Below are positions 25,701 to 36,187 of a DNA stretch of 64,000 nt, piece by piece. Source of the DNA: Ulva prolifera. Its lineage: Eukaryota; Chlorophyta; Ulvophyceae; Ulvales; Ulvaceae. The stretch spans positions 8,092,842 through 8,156,841 of the forward strand of contig CM041197.1 in NCBI GenBank assembly GCA_023078555.1. Reading direction: 5' to 3'. Each line of letters opens with the position of its first letter. Positions within the stretch are counted from its first letter, which is position 1. The notes beneath the pieces were generated by a model. The model saw only the letters and a program-made list of their open reading frames with translations. It did no database searches and had not been told where the DNA came from. The translations under genes were made by a program, and so were the position numbers.

Positions 25701-26796
25701 AAACGGAGCGCGCGTCGGTGCGCGACGTGATCACGCGCCTCGCCGAGGCCGGCTGCCTCTCCAGCGACGCCATCGTCCAAGGCATCAAGGTGCGCCCCCC
25801 CCCCCCCCCCCCCCCGAGCGCCACCCGCCTCGCTCTGTCTGGGCCGGGGGCGCCCTGGGGGGCCCTGGGGGGTCCCTGGGCCGCCTTGGCATGTTCTGCA
25901 CAGGGTGCCGGGCCGTTGCATGGCCAAGCACCACGAAGCATACGACAACGCGCGCTTAATTTAATCCTCTCTGTGCACAAGAGCGTGCACAAGAGAGAAT
26001 CTCCCTGAACGACAAGGCGCTGCTACCAAAAGCAATCATCCGACGCCTGCTTGGAACCTTGGAGGGGGGTGATGTGCCCTTGGCCGCTGGTGGCGTGGTG
26101 GCTGATTGCGCGCTGCGCCTGCTGCAGAGCAGCCCGCAGCATTGCCAGCTGTGCGATCACCGCCGTTGGGAACTGCTCTGGCCGGATCCGGAGGGCTCAT
26201 GGCGTTCCAGCACGCCGCGCTCCTGACCTCACAGCGGCACCGTGATTGCTATGCTGTGTGCGTGCCGTGGACCAGATCAATAAAACAATTCAAAATCAAT
26301 GATAATGGTCATAATGCTCCACTTCCTACGTACGTAGTGTGCCAGAGGTGCAGCTGCAGGAAGTCGATGTCGTGAGAATGCTGTCGCCGGAGGAGCGCAA
26401 ACACCCATGATTGACAAACTCCAAGGTACTTTGACGCTGCATGGCGCTGTGCAGGCTCACACAGACGCGCTCGAGGACATCGCAGTCGACATCCCGCTCG
26501 CGCCGCAGATCCTCGGCAAGTTCCTCGCGTCGCTCCTCGAGAGCCAGCGCCTCGCGCCGGGTGTGTTCGAGGACATCTTTGCGGCGCCGGGCGCAGCCGA
26601 CGCGAAGCGCTCGATCTTCAAGCACGCGATGAAGGACCTCGCCGCGAGCCTCGGCCAGGGCCCGACGGAGGAGCTCATGGCGCCGACGAAGGGCATCATG
26701 GGGCCGCTGCTGAACGCGGACCCGGAGCTCGACCCCGGCGTGCCCAACGTGTTTGACTACGTCAAGATGGAGGGCCTGCAGTGGGCGATCGCGTAG
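19738..26796 (+). CDS. Translation initiation factor eIF4G / eIFiso4G
   Basis: eIF4G is the scaffold linking cap-binding eIF4E, helicase eIF4A and eIF3. Exons: 19738-19848, 20220-20276, 20730-21251, 22886-23137, 23796-23936, 24372-24536, 25068-25238, 25580-25789, 26455-26796. Every intron is phase 0. Exon 1 has an eIF4E-binding motif of Y-x4-L-hydrophobic type, here YSKDFMY with Met for Leu. An Ala/Gly/Pro-rich spacer leads into the MIF4G domain (exons 3-5), with GLLNKLTPDNFDRL, EKAVVEPTFCALYADLS and RRELLNTCQ-DEFEGM. Exons 8-9 form an MA3 domain (FLSIRDFEEAEQCM; stop TAG at 26794). The 656 residues seen are short for eIF4G but fit the eIFiso4G type. Intron 5 has a GC donor and intron 8 begins GTGCG plus 21 Cs. 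The start codon was not found, and exon 2 is inferred from phase and position. Confidence 0.92.
21360..21490. repeat. CCGGCATGT/GGCATGC repeat cluster in an eIF4G intron
   Basis: CCGGCATG or close variants recur about four times within 130 bases, interleaved with GGCATGC and self-complementary, so this stretch can fold on itself. It is a degenerate minisatellite in the intron between exons 3 and 4. Confidence 0.6.
23675..23795 (+). mobile_element. 85-base element with 18-base direct repeats at a 3' splice site
   Basis: ATGTGGGTGCGTGTGCAG occurs at 23675-23692 and again at 23778-23795. The second copy is the acceptor used before eIF4G exon 5. The 85 bases between (23693-23777) start CGTTTTCAGGGATG, contain GGAATTGTTCCATGTGATCG and end GACCCAACAGTGGTGA. 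They match 42926-43003 and, inverted, about 29400-29466. Confidence 0.8.
25795..25815 (+). repeat. Poly-C run of 21 directly after a 5' splice site
   Basis: The eIF4G intron after exon 8 begins GTGCG and continues with 21 uninterrupted C residues. Confidence 0.9.
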
Positions 26797-28263
26797 GCGT
26801 GCTGCGCAGAAGACGGGGGGTGGCTTGCGGACTGGGCGGCTATGCCGGGCTCGCCTTTTTGCGTCGAGGGGGCATGGGCCGGCGAGCACCTGAGCCGTGC
26901 CCCTGTCCGGCGTTGTCATAGATCCCGGCCCGCTGCGGCACCGGCCGCTGTTGCTGCATGCCAATGGCAGGCGTCCAGAGGCGAGCCGCAGTGCGCGTGT
27001 GCACGCATAGGGGATGACGCACAGGAACGGAGAGGTTGATGTATGCGTGGGCAGGGGCGCGCATGCGGTTCATCGTTGTGGGTGGGTGCAGAGTTGCTTG
27101 CGCACTCCACAGGCCATGCGCCGTTGGCTGTGGGGCGCGTCTCGTGGTGTTTGATGTCGGGGTGTGCTACGGCGCAGAGGGGGAGGACGCAGTCTGCTGT
27201 CTGCCTGGAATCGGCTCGCGTGTACCACTGCTAGGGATGAGGCGTGTCTGTTGTAGAATGGGACAGGGCCAAGCTTATCTGGCCTGGATGGTTGCGCCCA
27301 TATCGTAGCCGTATGGTTGTAGTGTTGCTCTGTGGCAGTTCGGCCGGCGCTGCCGCAATGAGCCAGCACATGACCCCAGCACTGTTGTAAAAGAATGCCT
27401 TTGCCGCAAGATGCGTGATGTTGGGACTTCTCGAGCTGTGAAGCAGCGAGAGTGCGTTGGGTCGCGAGACACTGCACGTGATGTGGTGTTACACGGATGG
27501 AAACCAAGGTGCCACAGCACAAGCATCGCCGTGCACCCCCATCACAGACTCTGCCACGTAATACGTACTACACTACATAGTCGTCCCTGCCACCCCGATG
27601 CAGCCTCACAGCAACACACCGACGCACACGACCAGCAGTCGATCAGAATACGTCTGCGGGATGCGCAAAAAGGTGTCAGCCACGAGTCACCAGAGCCACG
27701 TGAGCCTCCAGCCTGTACCGCTCGGTGCCATGTAGCGACCGCATGCATGGCAATCCATACCCTTGCATCCAGGTGCATGGGCGGCACTCGGGCCAGCTGC
27801 AGCCCCAACAGGACCAGCATGCATGGGGGGGTGCGCGGAGGAGGGGTGGGGCGGCGGAATGACGTGTACACGAGTTTCGTCGACATCTACTGCATACTAG
27901 AATGGCGCCACCATTGACTGCCATTCGCATAATCTACACGCATAATCTACACGCATTCTGAAGCGTAAAGTAGACTGGGCGCTGCCGCCGCACAGGCGGC
28001 ACAGTTGCCGCCCGCACCAGCTTGTCCACCTTGAAATGCAACATCTCGCCTGAGGGGCACCAGGGCAGAGGTGGTATGGCATCAACGAGATGCACTGGCA
28101 GGAAGGAGCATGACTTCAGCGCGGCGCAGCGGCGCCCAGGCCAGCGGCAAAAACGATCGGAGGCTCGCAGAGATCCCACTGGCGTGCTGCGGCGCATCGC
28201 CGTCCGCAAGCCCGCCCCCGGGCGGGCCGCCGTCAGCGTGGGAAGCGTCGGCCACAGTCCGAA
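26797..28263. other. Convergent intergenic region
   Basis: This separates the 3' ends of eIF4G (plus) and the macro-kinase gene (minus). I see no recognisable coding sequence or strong hairpin terminator. CGCATAATCTACA is repeated directly at about 27928-27955. Confidence 0.5.
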
Positions 28264-31200
28264 CTAGCTGTGGCGGAGGGATGACGAGTCGGCGGAGAAG
28301 GCGGCGCGGAGGCGGTCGCAGAAGACGCTGCACGGCGGCCGCGCGGCCGGGTCGCGGTTCAGGGTTTCGAGGATCGGCGAGCGCAGCACGCCGAGCTTGG
28401 CGCGGACCGCGTCTGTCAGGCGCTCGCCCTCCCACGGCAGCGGCGCGTCGCCACGGAGCTGTGTGTAGGCCTGCACAGCACACAGCGCGCATTGTATGGG
28501 GATCCCGGGATCGCGCCACAGCATGCAGCACAGCACACGCACCGGCCACAACATGCCGCGGTCTGCACAGAGAGCACCAGCCGTGGTGTAGGGCCGCCGC
28601 GTCGCTGGCGGCGTGGCATGCGTGCTGGGTGTGCACAGCATGCTGGCATCGCCGCGTGCACTGCTGGGTGAACATTTGTGATTCGTGATTTTGTTTCTTT
28701 CAACATGCATGTGGCTCCGCCCCAAGCACCGTAGTGCTCTTGAAGCATCCTGGTGCTGAGTCTCGTCAAGCGCAGACTCTCGACCCAAGGCCGGACGCCA
28801 GCCGCAGCGCAGCGCAGCACAGCACACCTGCTGCGAGCCGGTCATCCAGTCAAACGCGGGGTGGCCTGTCAGCAGCTCAAAGGCCATCACGGCGAGCGCC
28901 CACGCGTCAGTCGCGGGGTCGGCCGGCGGCGGCGGGACGCCGCGGTCGTGCGCCGCGATGATCTCCGGCGGCGCGTAGCCGGGGGTGTGGCCGTCAGGCG
29001 CGGCGCAGCCGGCGCGCGCCGCGAGCCCAAAGTCGATCAGCGTCCACGCGCCGCGGCTCGGCAGGAAGATGATGTTGCCGGGCTTGAGGTCGCGGTGCAC
29101 CCAGCCGCGGGCGTGCAGGTCTGTGAGGCACTCCGCCACTTGGCCGACGATCTGCAGCGGAGACGCGCTCTCAGAGGGTGCGCTCGCAACGGCTGCCTAG
29201 CGGCGCGGGTCACTGCGGGGAACGTCCGGCGGTTGGGCGTGCTGTGAAAGCTCATGTGGCACGCACGTGTACTGTGGAGGTGGCCGTACTGGCCGGGTCC
29301 TGCTCGGGAATTTCCCTGAGAACCACCCTTCTGGCTCTGCCGGCGCTGCAGGAGGCGCTGCAGGAGCCTGCTCGGGAATTTCCCTGAGTGTTGTCGTTGC
29401 CACGCCCGATCACATGGAACAGTTCTGAATACTAAGCTCAAATGTCTGCGTGACAGCCCTGAAACTGGTGCGAGGCGATCCGACACGGCTGAGAACGCAG
29501 CGCACCTGCGCGACCTGCTGCTCAGGCAGGGCGTAAGGATGTGGGACAATGAATGGCGGAGAACCACAGCACGCTACACCGTATTGAGCAGACGTGCTGC
29601 ACTGTGATGGAACAGAGCAGCCGCCGCAGCCAGCCAGCGCATGCACCGACGCATCAATGCTCTACACACCCTATGCCCACCCGCAACCAACCAAAAGCAG
29701 ACACACCAATCTTGCACACACGGTGCCCGCAACACTAGTCGAAGGGCGCGTGTTCGGGGGTCGTGCCGCTGGCCGCGAGGCCGCACCTGGATGATCGTGA
29801 AGAAGTCGTGCGCGCAGCGCGCAGTGCGCTCCTGCAGCGCCTCCCCCCGCTCCATCACGAAGCACGGCGGCATCGGGTTTCCGAAGGGGTCCCGGAACGC
29901 GCCGTCCTCGTTGTCCACAAACTCCACCACCGGCGGCATGAAGTCCCGGAGGTCATCGGTGGCAAAGAGGCTGCGCTCCGCGTTGTACGCGGCGCGGCCG
30001 GCAAACAGCTTCATCGCGTACTGCGCGTTGGTCTGCGGGGCGCGCACAAACTGCACGACGGCCTGGCCTGCATGCGTGCTGCGCGTGAGAAACACCCGTA
30101 CGCGTGGGCGAGTGGGACGCCGCCCGCGGCGCGGTGAGGCAATGGCCGGGTGACGCGTTGTATGGGCCAGATGGCACATCTGTATGCGCGCATGCGTGGG
30201 CCCATACGGAAGGTCCAGCATGTGTGGATGAATGGGGTGCTGGGTTCCGGAGACAGGGCTGTGGTGCTTGCCGCGTGGTGAGACCCAGCTCCGGGCGCGG
30301 ATACCCCGGCCTCACGAACGATGATGTGCCGAGCTGCAGTGTGGACTGGCACCAGACGCAGTCCGATCAGACGCGTGATCTGATCCCGACTCCGACAGGG
30401 GTGGTCATCTAGGGGATGCTGGAGAGCTTGCAGACATTCCGGGGATCACACGACATGCTTCACGCACCTCCGCGGCGGCGCGCGTCCAGCAGTTCAAAGC
30501 GCTTCAGCACCATCCCGTGCGGCCCGAAGGCCGCGAGCTGGTCCTGGATGTGGTCCAGCCGCTGCCGCACCGGCGCGTTGCTGCCGGGGTCCTGCGGCGG
30601 CCCCGGCGCCGGCAGCGGCAGCGTCGCAAACGCACCGCTGTCCGCGAACGTGTCCATCTGCGTCGCCTGGTTGAACAGGCAGCCGTGCCGCGCCTCGGCC
30701 GCCGCGAGGCCCCCCGGCGGCCCCGAGCCCTCTGTGCTCCCGCCGACACCGTCAGGGTCCGCAAACCGCGCACTGTCCACCGCAGACAGCACGTGCAGCG
30801 AGTCCATCCCCCCGCCCCCCTCCTCCGCATCCTCCCCCCGGCCCCGGTGCCGCGCCTTCACGCTCGCGCCGGGCGACCCCTGCAATGCGGTCCAGCCGGC
30901 ACTCCCCCCCCGTCCCCCCAACGAGTCCCCCCCCGTGCGCGGCTCCGTGCTCAGCTCCCGCGGCAGCGACTGCATGCGCGAGAACATGGAGGCGGCCTGG
31001 AAGAAGAATGGCTGCGCCGAGTCCTCGTCCTGAAAGACGAAGGTCACACTCTCGAGGTCGTGGTGGGCCTCCGCAGCGTACATAGCACACTCGTCGAGCG
31101 CGATGGCGGCGACGTCCCACAGCGGGTAGCCGCGGCGGCCGCTGCCGAGCGCCGGGAAGGCGACGTTTCGGATGCCGTTGCCGGGCTTGCCCGCGAGCGC

Positions 31201-34200
31201 GAGCGCGTTCCTGCACCGCAGCACGACAGTCAGCGCGTTACACCACGTTGTCACATGCGTCCGCTGTGCCCGGGATCAGGCGGGGGTTAGGGGTGGTGCG
31301 CGGCCGCACGCAGCACCGCAACATCGATGCTGCTATGCGTTGTGTGGGCGGGCGTACGCGTGTGCAGCACAAGAACTGCAGCTATTGTTGGGGCATTGAG
31401 CACCAGTAGCCCACATGCAATGGACAGGGCCGGACCTGTAGGCGGAGGCGAGGACCGGCGCCGACGTCGCCTCGCGCTCATACTGCGGCGCCACCGCGTG
31501 GATGACGTGGGCCGCCGGCAGCCCAAAGCCGGGCGTCATGCGCGCCTGCCCTGCACACCCAGAGCACACGCATGAGAACCATGCGGCAGCGTCCCACCGC
31601 TCGCAATCCTCACAACCGCACATGCGTTGGCACAAGTGTGCATATGCATGCACGCACCACCACGCAATCAGCAGGCGGAGCTGCGGCCTCAGCACCAGAT
31701 ATCCGGTGCTCACAGTGGACGGCGCATGCGCACGGCATGCACAGCACGCAGCACAGAGCAGCACACCTGCAGGGCAGCGGACGCCGGCGCGCAGCGGCAG
31801 TTGCTCGCAGGCCTCGCGCAAGTGGCCACCGGCGGTTCGCTCCAGCGCGCAGCACAGGCCGCCAACCATGCTGAGGGCCTCGTTCGCGCAGTTCACCACG
31901 GCGTCCCCCTGCACGCGGGGCACGGCGCCATCACCACAGCACGCACAGCACGCCGCACAGGGCAGCGCGCCCGGCGGCGCGTCACGCCTGGGAGGTGCGC
32001 ATTTGGTACAGCGTGTGTCACTTACCACAAAAAAAAGTTGAAAAAAAAAAAAACAAAAAAACAGCAGAGCTGCTGGTAGGGGGCAACCCTGCACCCTGGG
32101 AGATCTTCACGGCGGCTCCCCTGTCCGTGCGGTGGCGGACCGTTTCTGCAGCTTGCCAGTAGTGATGCAGCGCTGAGGTCTGCCGGGATGGATTTTGCAA
32201 CCACCACATAGATCCAGACCCGCTGCTGCTGGTTGCGCCTGTCAGGTCGAGATCAGTTTCTGCTGAGCCCGATGCATGCATGGCAGATGAGGAGCGGCGG
32301 GCCGCACCGAGAAGCAGGTGATGTCGCCGATGCCGAGGTACAGCACGCAGCCCCCTCCGAGGTGGAAGCACGCATGCTGGTCAATGCACGCCCGCCCGCT
32401 CCGCCACGACACCAGCTGCAGCAGGCTGCGCTGCCCGGCAGCCGCCGCCAGCGCCGCGCTCGGCGCCGGCCGCGGCAGCGACCACGCCGGCGCCGAGCCC
32501 GGCGGCGCCCAGCCCGGCGGCAGCGCCACCGGCGCTGCCGGCGCCGGCGGGGTCGCCGGTGCCGGCGGAGCCGGCGGCGGGAATGGTGACAGCGTGGTGC
32601 GCGCGCAGCGCAGGAACGGCTGCGCGTCGGCCGCGTCGAGGAACACAAAGGTGATCTCTGAGAGCGTCCCGGCCCCACCCGCGCAGGCCCGCAGCGCGAC
32701 GGCGGCGGCGGCGGCGGGGGGGTACCCGTGTGCCCCGCAGCTGATCGCTGGGAATGCGACCGTGCGGATGCGCTTCTGAGAGTTCGCGATCGCGAGGGCG
32801 CTCCTGCACGCTGGGCCCCCATCAGCGCACATGGCGGCGCCGGCGTGCGCTCGCGCACGGCTGTGGTGTAGTCGCAGTGGTAGCACGCCCGCGCGCCGCT
32901 GCAGCTGCTGTGCCGAGTTCCCATTGAAAGGCCTTCTTGGCACGGCGTCGTTGCGGCTTGATCGGGGCGGAGCTGTGGATCCGTGGCAGCTGTTCTAGAA
33001 ATATCAGGCAAGGCTGCCACCGGCACACCACTGGGCAGATGGGGCGCTGAGATACAGCAGAGAAATAAGCAATGAAGCTCGGGTCAGAGCTCTGGTCAAT
33101 GGGATCGAGAGCAACAAGGCGCAAACATTGATATGATCGGTAAATCAGGGAGGTAAAGTAAAAGTAAACTTGAATTGTCTGAACGGGAGCCTGAAAGGAC
33201 ATTGACAAGATGTGTGCTGCTGGCATGGCAGGGAGCAGACCTGTAGGCAGAGGCCAGGAGGGGGGCAGACTCAGCATCAGAGCTGTAGACGGGGCCTACT
33301 GCATGGATGACATGCTTGGCAAGGAGCTTGAAGCCTGGGGTCCTGCGTGCCTCACCTGCAGGTACAGCAGACCGTGTGCAAGCGGCGAGGGGCGAGAGTC
33401 GATGCGCCTCACAAAACGGCCAAAGTGCATGATTGGGGCGGAGGCTGGCCTGGTGAGCCAGTAGGGGCTGAGAGGGAAGGGCGCTGTATCACTCATGCGG
33501 GCCATGGCTGTGATATATTCCATGCCACCGAACAAAATAAGCTGTGACCTTGGTCCCTGTGCTACACTGAGGCACAGAAGCCGGAAGACGACAAGGATCA
33601 AATGGGAGAGGCAAATTACACCGCAGGACCCACACAGGAAGCTATCAGTGTCGATGGTGCGTGTGCAAGGTCGCGACTGAAGCAAAGCTTGGTTGCTGCA
33701 TGTTTGTCGGGTATGATGCCACTTGTGTAATGAGTCGCCCGTTCCAGTCGCTACGTGTAGCTTGCTACAGTACGCATTTCCTGCACAAGGTGTTTCGAGG
33801 AAGTGTGCACTGCAGCAGGTTGTGCACTGGCGTGTAGTGCGGAGCGAGCGATGTGGGTTCGAGACACGCCGGGCAACGAGCTCACTGTCAGCCTGAAAGC
33901 AGGCCACGTCGGCGATATCACTCCCATATCACACAGACACATCATCTTGTACAAATCACAGGATAACACGTGCAGTCACCGCACCCACACGGTGATGTGC
34001 AGAACATCCGTGCAGTCACCGCAAGCGCAACTAGCCAGTTCACCATGCAGGTGCATACGCACGACCACCCGGCACGATGCTCAAATTGCTTAAAGAGTGG
34101 AACAGAGCTTGTAAAGGCGTGCGTCGGTAGCTCACCGGTAGGACACCGCACGCCGCTCTTCGCTGGCAACGCCGCGCAAGCGCCTCGCAGGTCTGGCCCC

Positions 34201-34566
34201 GCGGCCTGGTGGACAGCAGCGTCGACACCGGCAAAGCCACCGAGCATGAACTCATTTGCTGCGTTGACAATGGCATCACCCTGCAACGCGCAACCCACGT
34301 TTTGTGGTTTCGTGCAGACCTGGGCTTCGGTTGGCTCGAACGAGAGCTCGCATTGCGCAGTTCGGGCCTGTGCCGGTGTGCCGCAGCTCTGCTTTCGTCC
34401 GCGATGCAGGCCCATCATGTCTCAAGTGTCGCTACTGAATCATCTGTGCGGAGGTAAGGCACACCTCGAACCAGGTCAAGCTTCCCACGCCGAAGTGCAG
34501 CAGGCACCCCGTGGTAAGCTGGAACGATGCCAAATGCTTGATCACATTTGGACGCGCGTTGTCCAT
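28264..34566 (-). CDS. Two macro domains fused to a Ser/Thr protein kinase
   Basis: Ten exons join with consistent phases: 34465-34566, 34136-34280, 33241-33355, 32308-32803, 31767-31908, 31436-31550, 30468-31210, 29787-30067, 28828-29151, 28264-28470 (stop TAG). They give 889 residues. Macro A (about 1-190) has GDAIVNAAN, a modified loop GGFAGVDAAVHQAAG, CPTGEARRTPGF, HVIHAVGP and CGAHGYP. Macro B (about 270-440) has GDAVVNCAN but a degenerate SMVGGLCCALERTAG, then HVIHAVAP and GSGRRGYP. After a Gly/Pro-rich linker the kinase (about 600-885) keeps its ATP-site Lys639 (YAMKLF), HRDLKPGN (Asp734, Asn739), DFG (Asp753) and APPE. The glycine loop is loose (GGGQAVVQF). Macro domains bind ADP-ribose; the kinase substrate is unknown. 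No signal peptide or membrane segment is seen. The ATG at 34566 could be intronic, because GTTCCAG just after it could be an acceptor. Confidence 0.88.
29299..29388. repeat. 22-base direct repeat pair in a macro-kinase intron
   Basis: A 22-base sequence beginning CCTGCTCGGGAATTTCCC occurs identically at 29299-29320 and 29367-29388, in the intron between exons 8 and 9. Confidence 0.85.
29400..29466 (-). mobile_element. Inverted diverged copy of the 85-base element
   Basis: The reverse complement contains AGTTTCAGGG near its start and TGTTCCATGTGATCGGGC near its end, as at 23693-23777. It lies in the macro-kinase intron between exons 8 and 9. Its boundaries are approximate and no flanking repeats are obvious. 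Confidence 0.6.
33138..33215 (-). mobile_element. Diverged inverted SINE-like copy in a macro-kinase intron
   Basis: The reverse complement has CTTGTCAATGTCC, then a stretch ending AAGTTTACTTTTACTTTACC. This parallels the 3' part of the element at 7303. Confidence 0.4.
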
Positions 34567-36187
34567 CGAGCACGCGTCAATCAGCCCTTAGGAGCTGTAC
34601 TGTTCGCCTCCAGACGTCGGAATGATGATCAGCAGGACCCGGAAATCTCGTACCCAAGCCGGGAGCGTGTGCCAGCGATCCACAGGCGCTCCCGCAGATC
34701 TACCTATGTTCGTTGAGTACTATCGAAAGGCACGACAATTAGCAGTCTGAGTGAAGCAGTTTGTATCTCGGCCAGAGGCGCTTGCTGCTCACGATCTCAA
34801 TTCAGTGCACGCGATATCGGCGTTGCCAGAGTGCCTGACCTAGAAAAGCATTGGGTAACGCCTGCACACGGCAGCATGACGCCTTTGGTTATTGAAGCTG
34901 CGGTGCGAATGAGCCATCACGGCGTGTCACGCAGCCGACGGTGTCGTGCATCTGGCATGGCATTGCATCTGGCCGGTGATGTGTGTCACACAAGACGCAT
35001 GCACGCGTAGGCGCTCCGCCCGAACACTCGCCTGGGCCCAGGTCATTGACACTGTGCACGGGTCACAGGCACAGCTTCTTCTCCGTGGACTGAAGCTACA
35101 CAGTCATGTACGTACGTCTACTGCAGCACCGTCGGCCCGTGTGCTGCATGCGCTGTGTACATTCGCTCGCGCCTATCTCAACACGAGACAAGTCCTCGAA
35201 ACACCCAGAGATAGAGCGCTGATCCAGCCGCATGCCTCGCACGCATGAGCATGCAGAACACTGCCGCGCGTGGTCACGCGTGGCGCAAGTACCTTTCCCA
35301 GCAAACCTGGAACACGCTGGGACCTGACCTCGTCATGATATATCATCGCGTGCTGAACTGCAGGGCCCCGCACTCTGATGATGCGATAGTGCGTAGTCAT
35401 GATTGACCAAACCGTCAACTTGCGGCTCCATGCATATGTACTGCCATGAGCTCACTCTTCTCGCGAGGCCTCGCGAGTTGGAATGATGTGAACGAACACG
35501 TATCCGCCGATCTGCTTTGTTAGAGAAGCTTTCATTTCCGCAGGCCCCTTCATTGATGTATCACAGATGCACTATCCGTCGGTCGCTTCTGACCGATGAC
35601 AGATGCTCTGTCATCAGTGTGTATGTCAGCTGTGAACTCTTGCTTTGCAGTTGCGCAACGCGCGTTGCATTTGTGGCACTTGAGCAACGGCCTTTTCTGC
35701 ACAATCTACGGATCTGACTTTACCAATTTCCGGCAAGGATATGGCGAGGCAATTGCAGCTTTGCATCAAATCACCATGTCCGATGTTGCAGAAGAGCGGA
35801 CGGGTGCGAGTGACCGCGCCACAACCGTCTCGCACAAAGCGCGTCCATGCAATCTTATAGGCACAAAGCGCCGACAAGCTGGTCTCCAGCACCAGGTCCC
35901 GCAGCGCATCATGCGCCTGACGGAACACCACATACGCATCACGATTCCCGCTCCGGTGATGTGTTTGTCTGTGCTGCCTGGGTGTGCGGTTGCCTGGGTG
36001 TGCAGCCGGGAGATGGGGGGCCGCACCCTCAGCCTGAGGTGTGGCCCCTGTGCCTGCAGCTCCGGGACTAGGGGCCCCCAGACGGAGTAGCAGAGAGCCC
36101 GGCACATCTGGTGTCTCACCGCAGCGCCGCCCCAACGCCGTCCATTTCGCGCGCGCACTCCGCCCTCACGCTACATCCACCAAGCGA
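34567..36187. other. Region between the two macro-domain genes
   Basis: The 1.6 kb between the paralogues should hold the promoter of the macro-kinase gene if the two genes are separate. Open frames at 35626-36158 (minus) show no family resemblance and no macro or kinase motif. Confidence 0.5.

Noticed and set aside
32024-32068. A-rich run in a macro-kinase intron as a retrotransposon tail
   Set aside because: No repeat body or flanking duplication could be attached to it.
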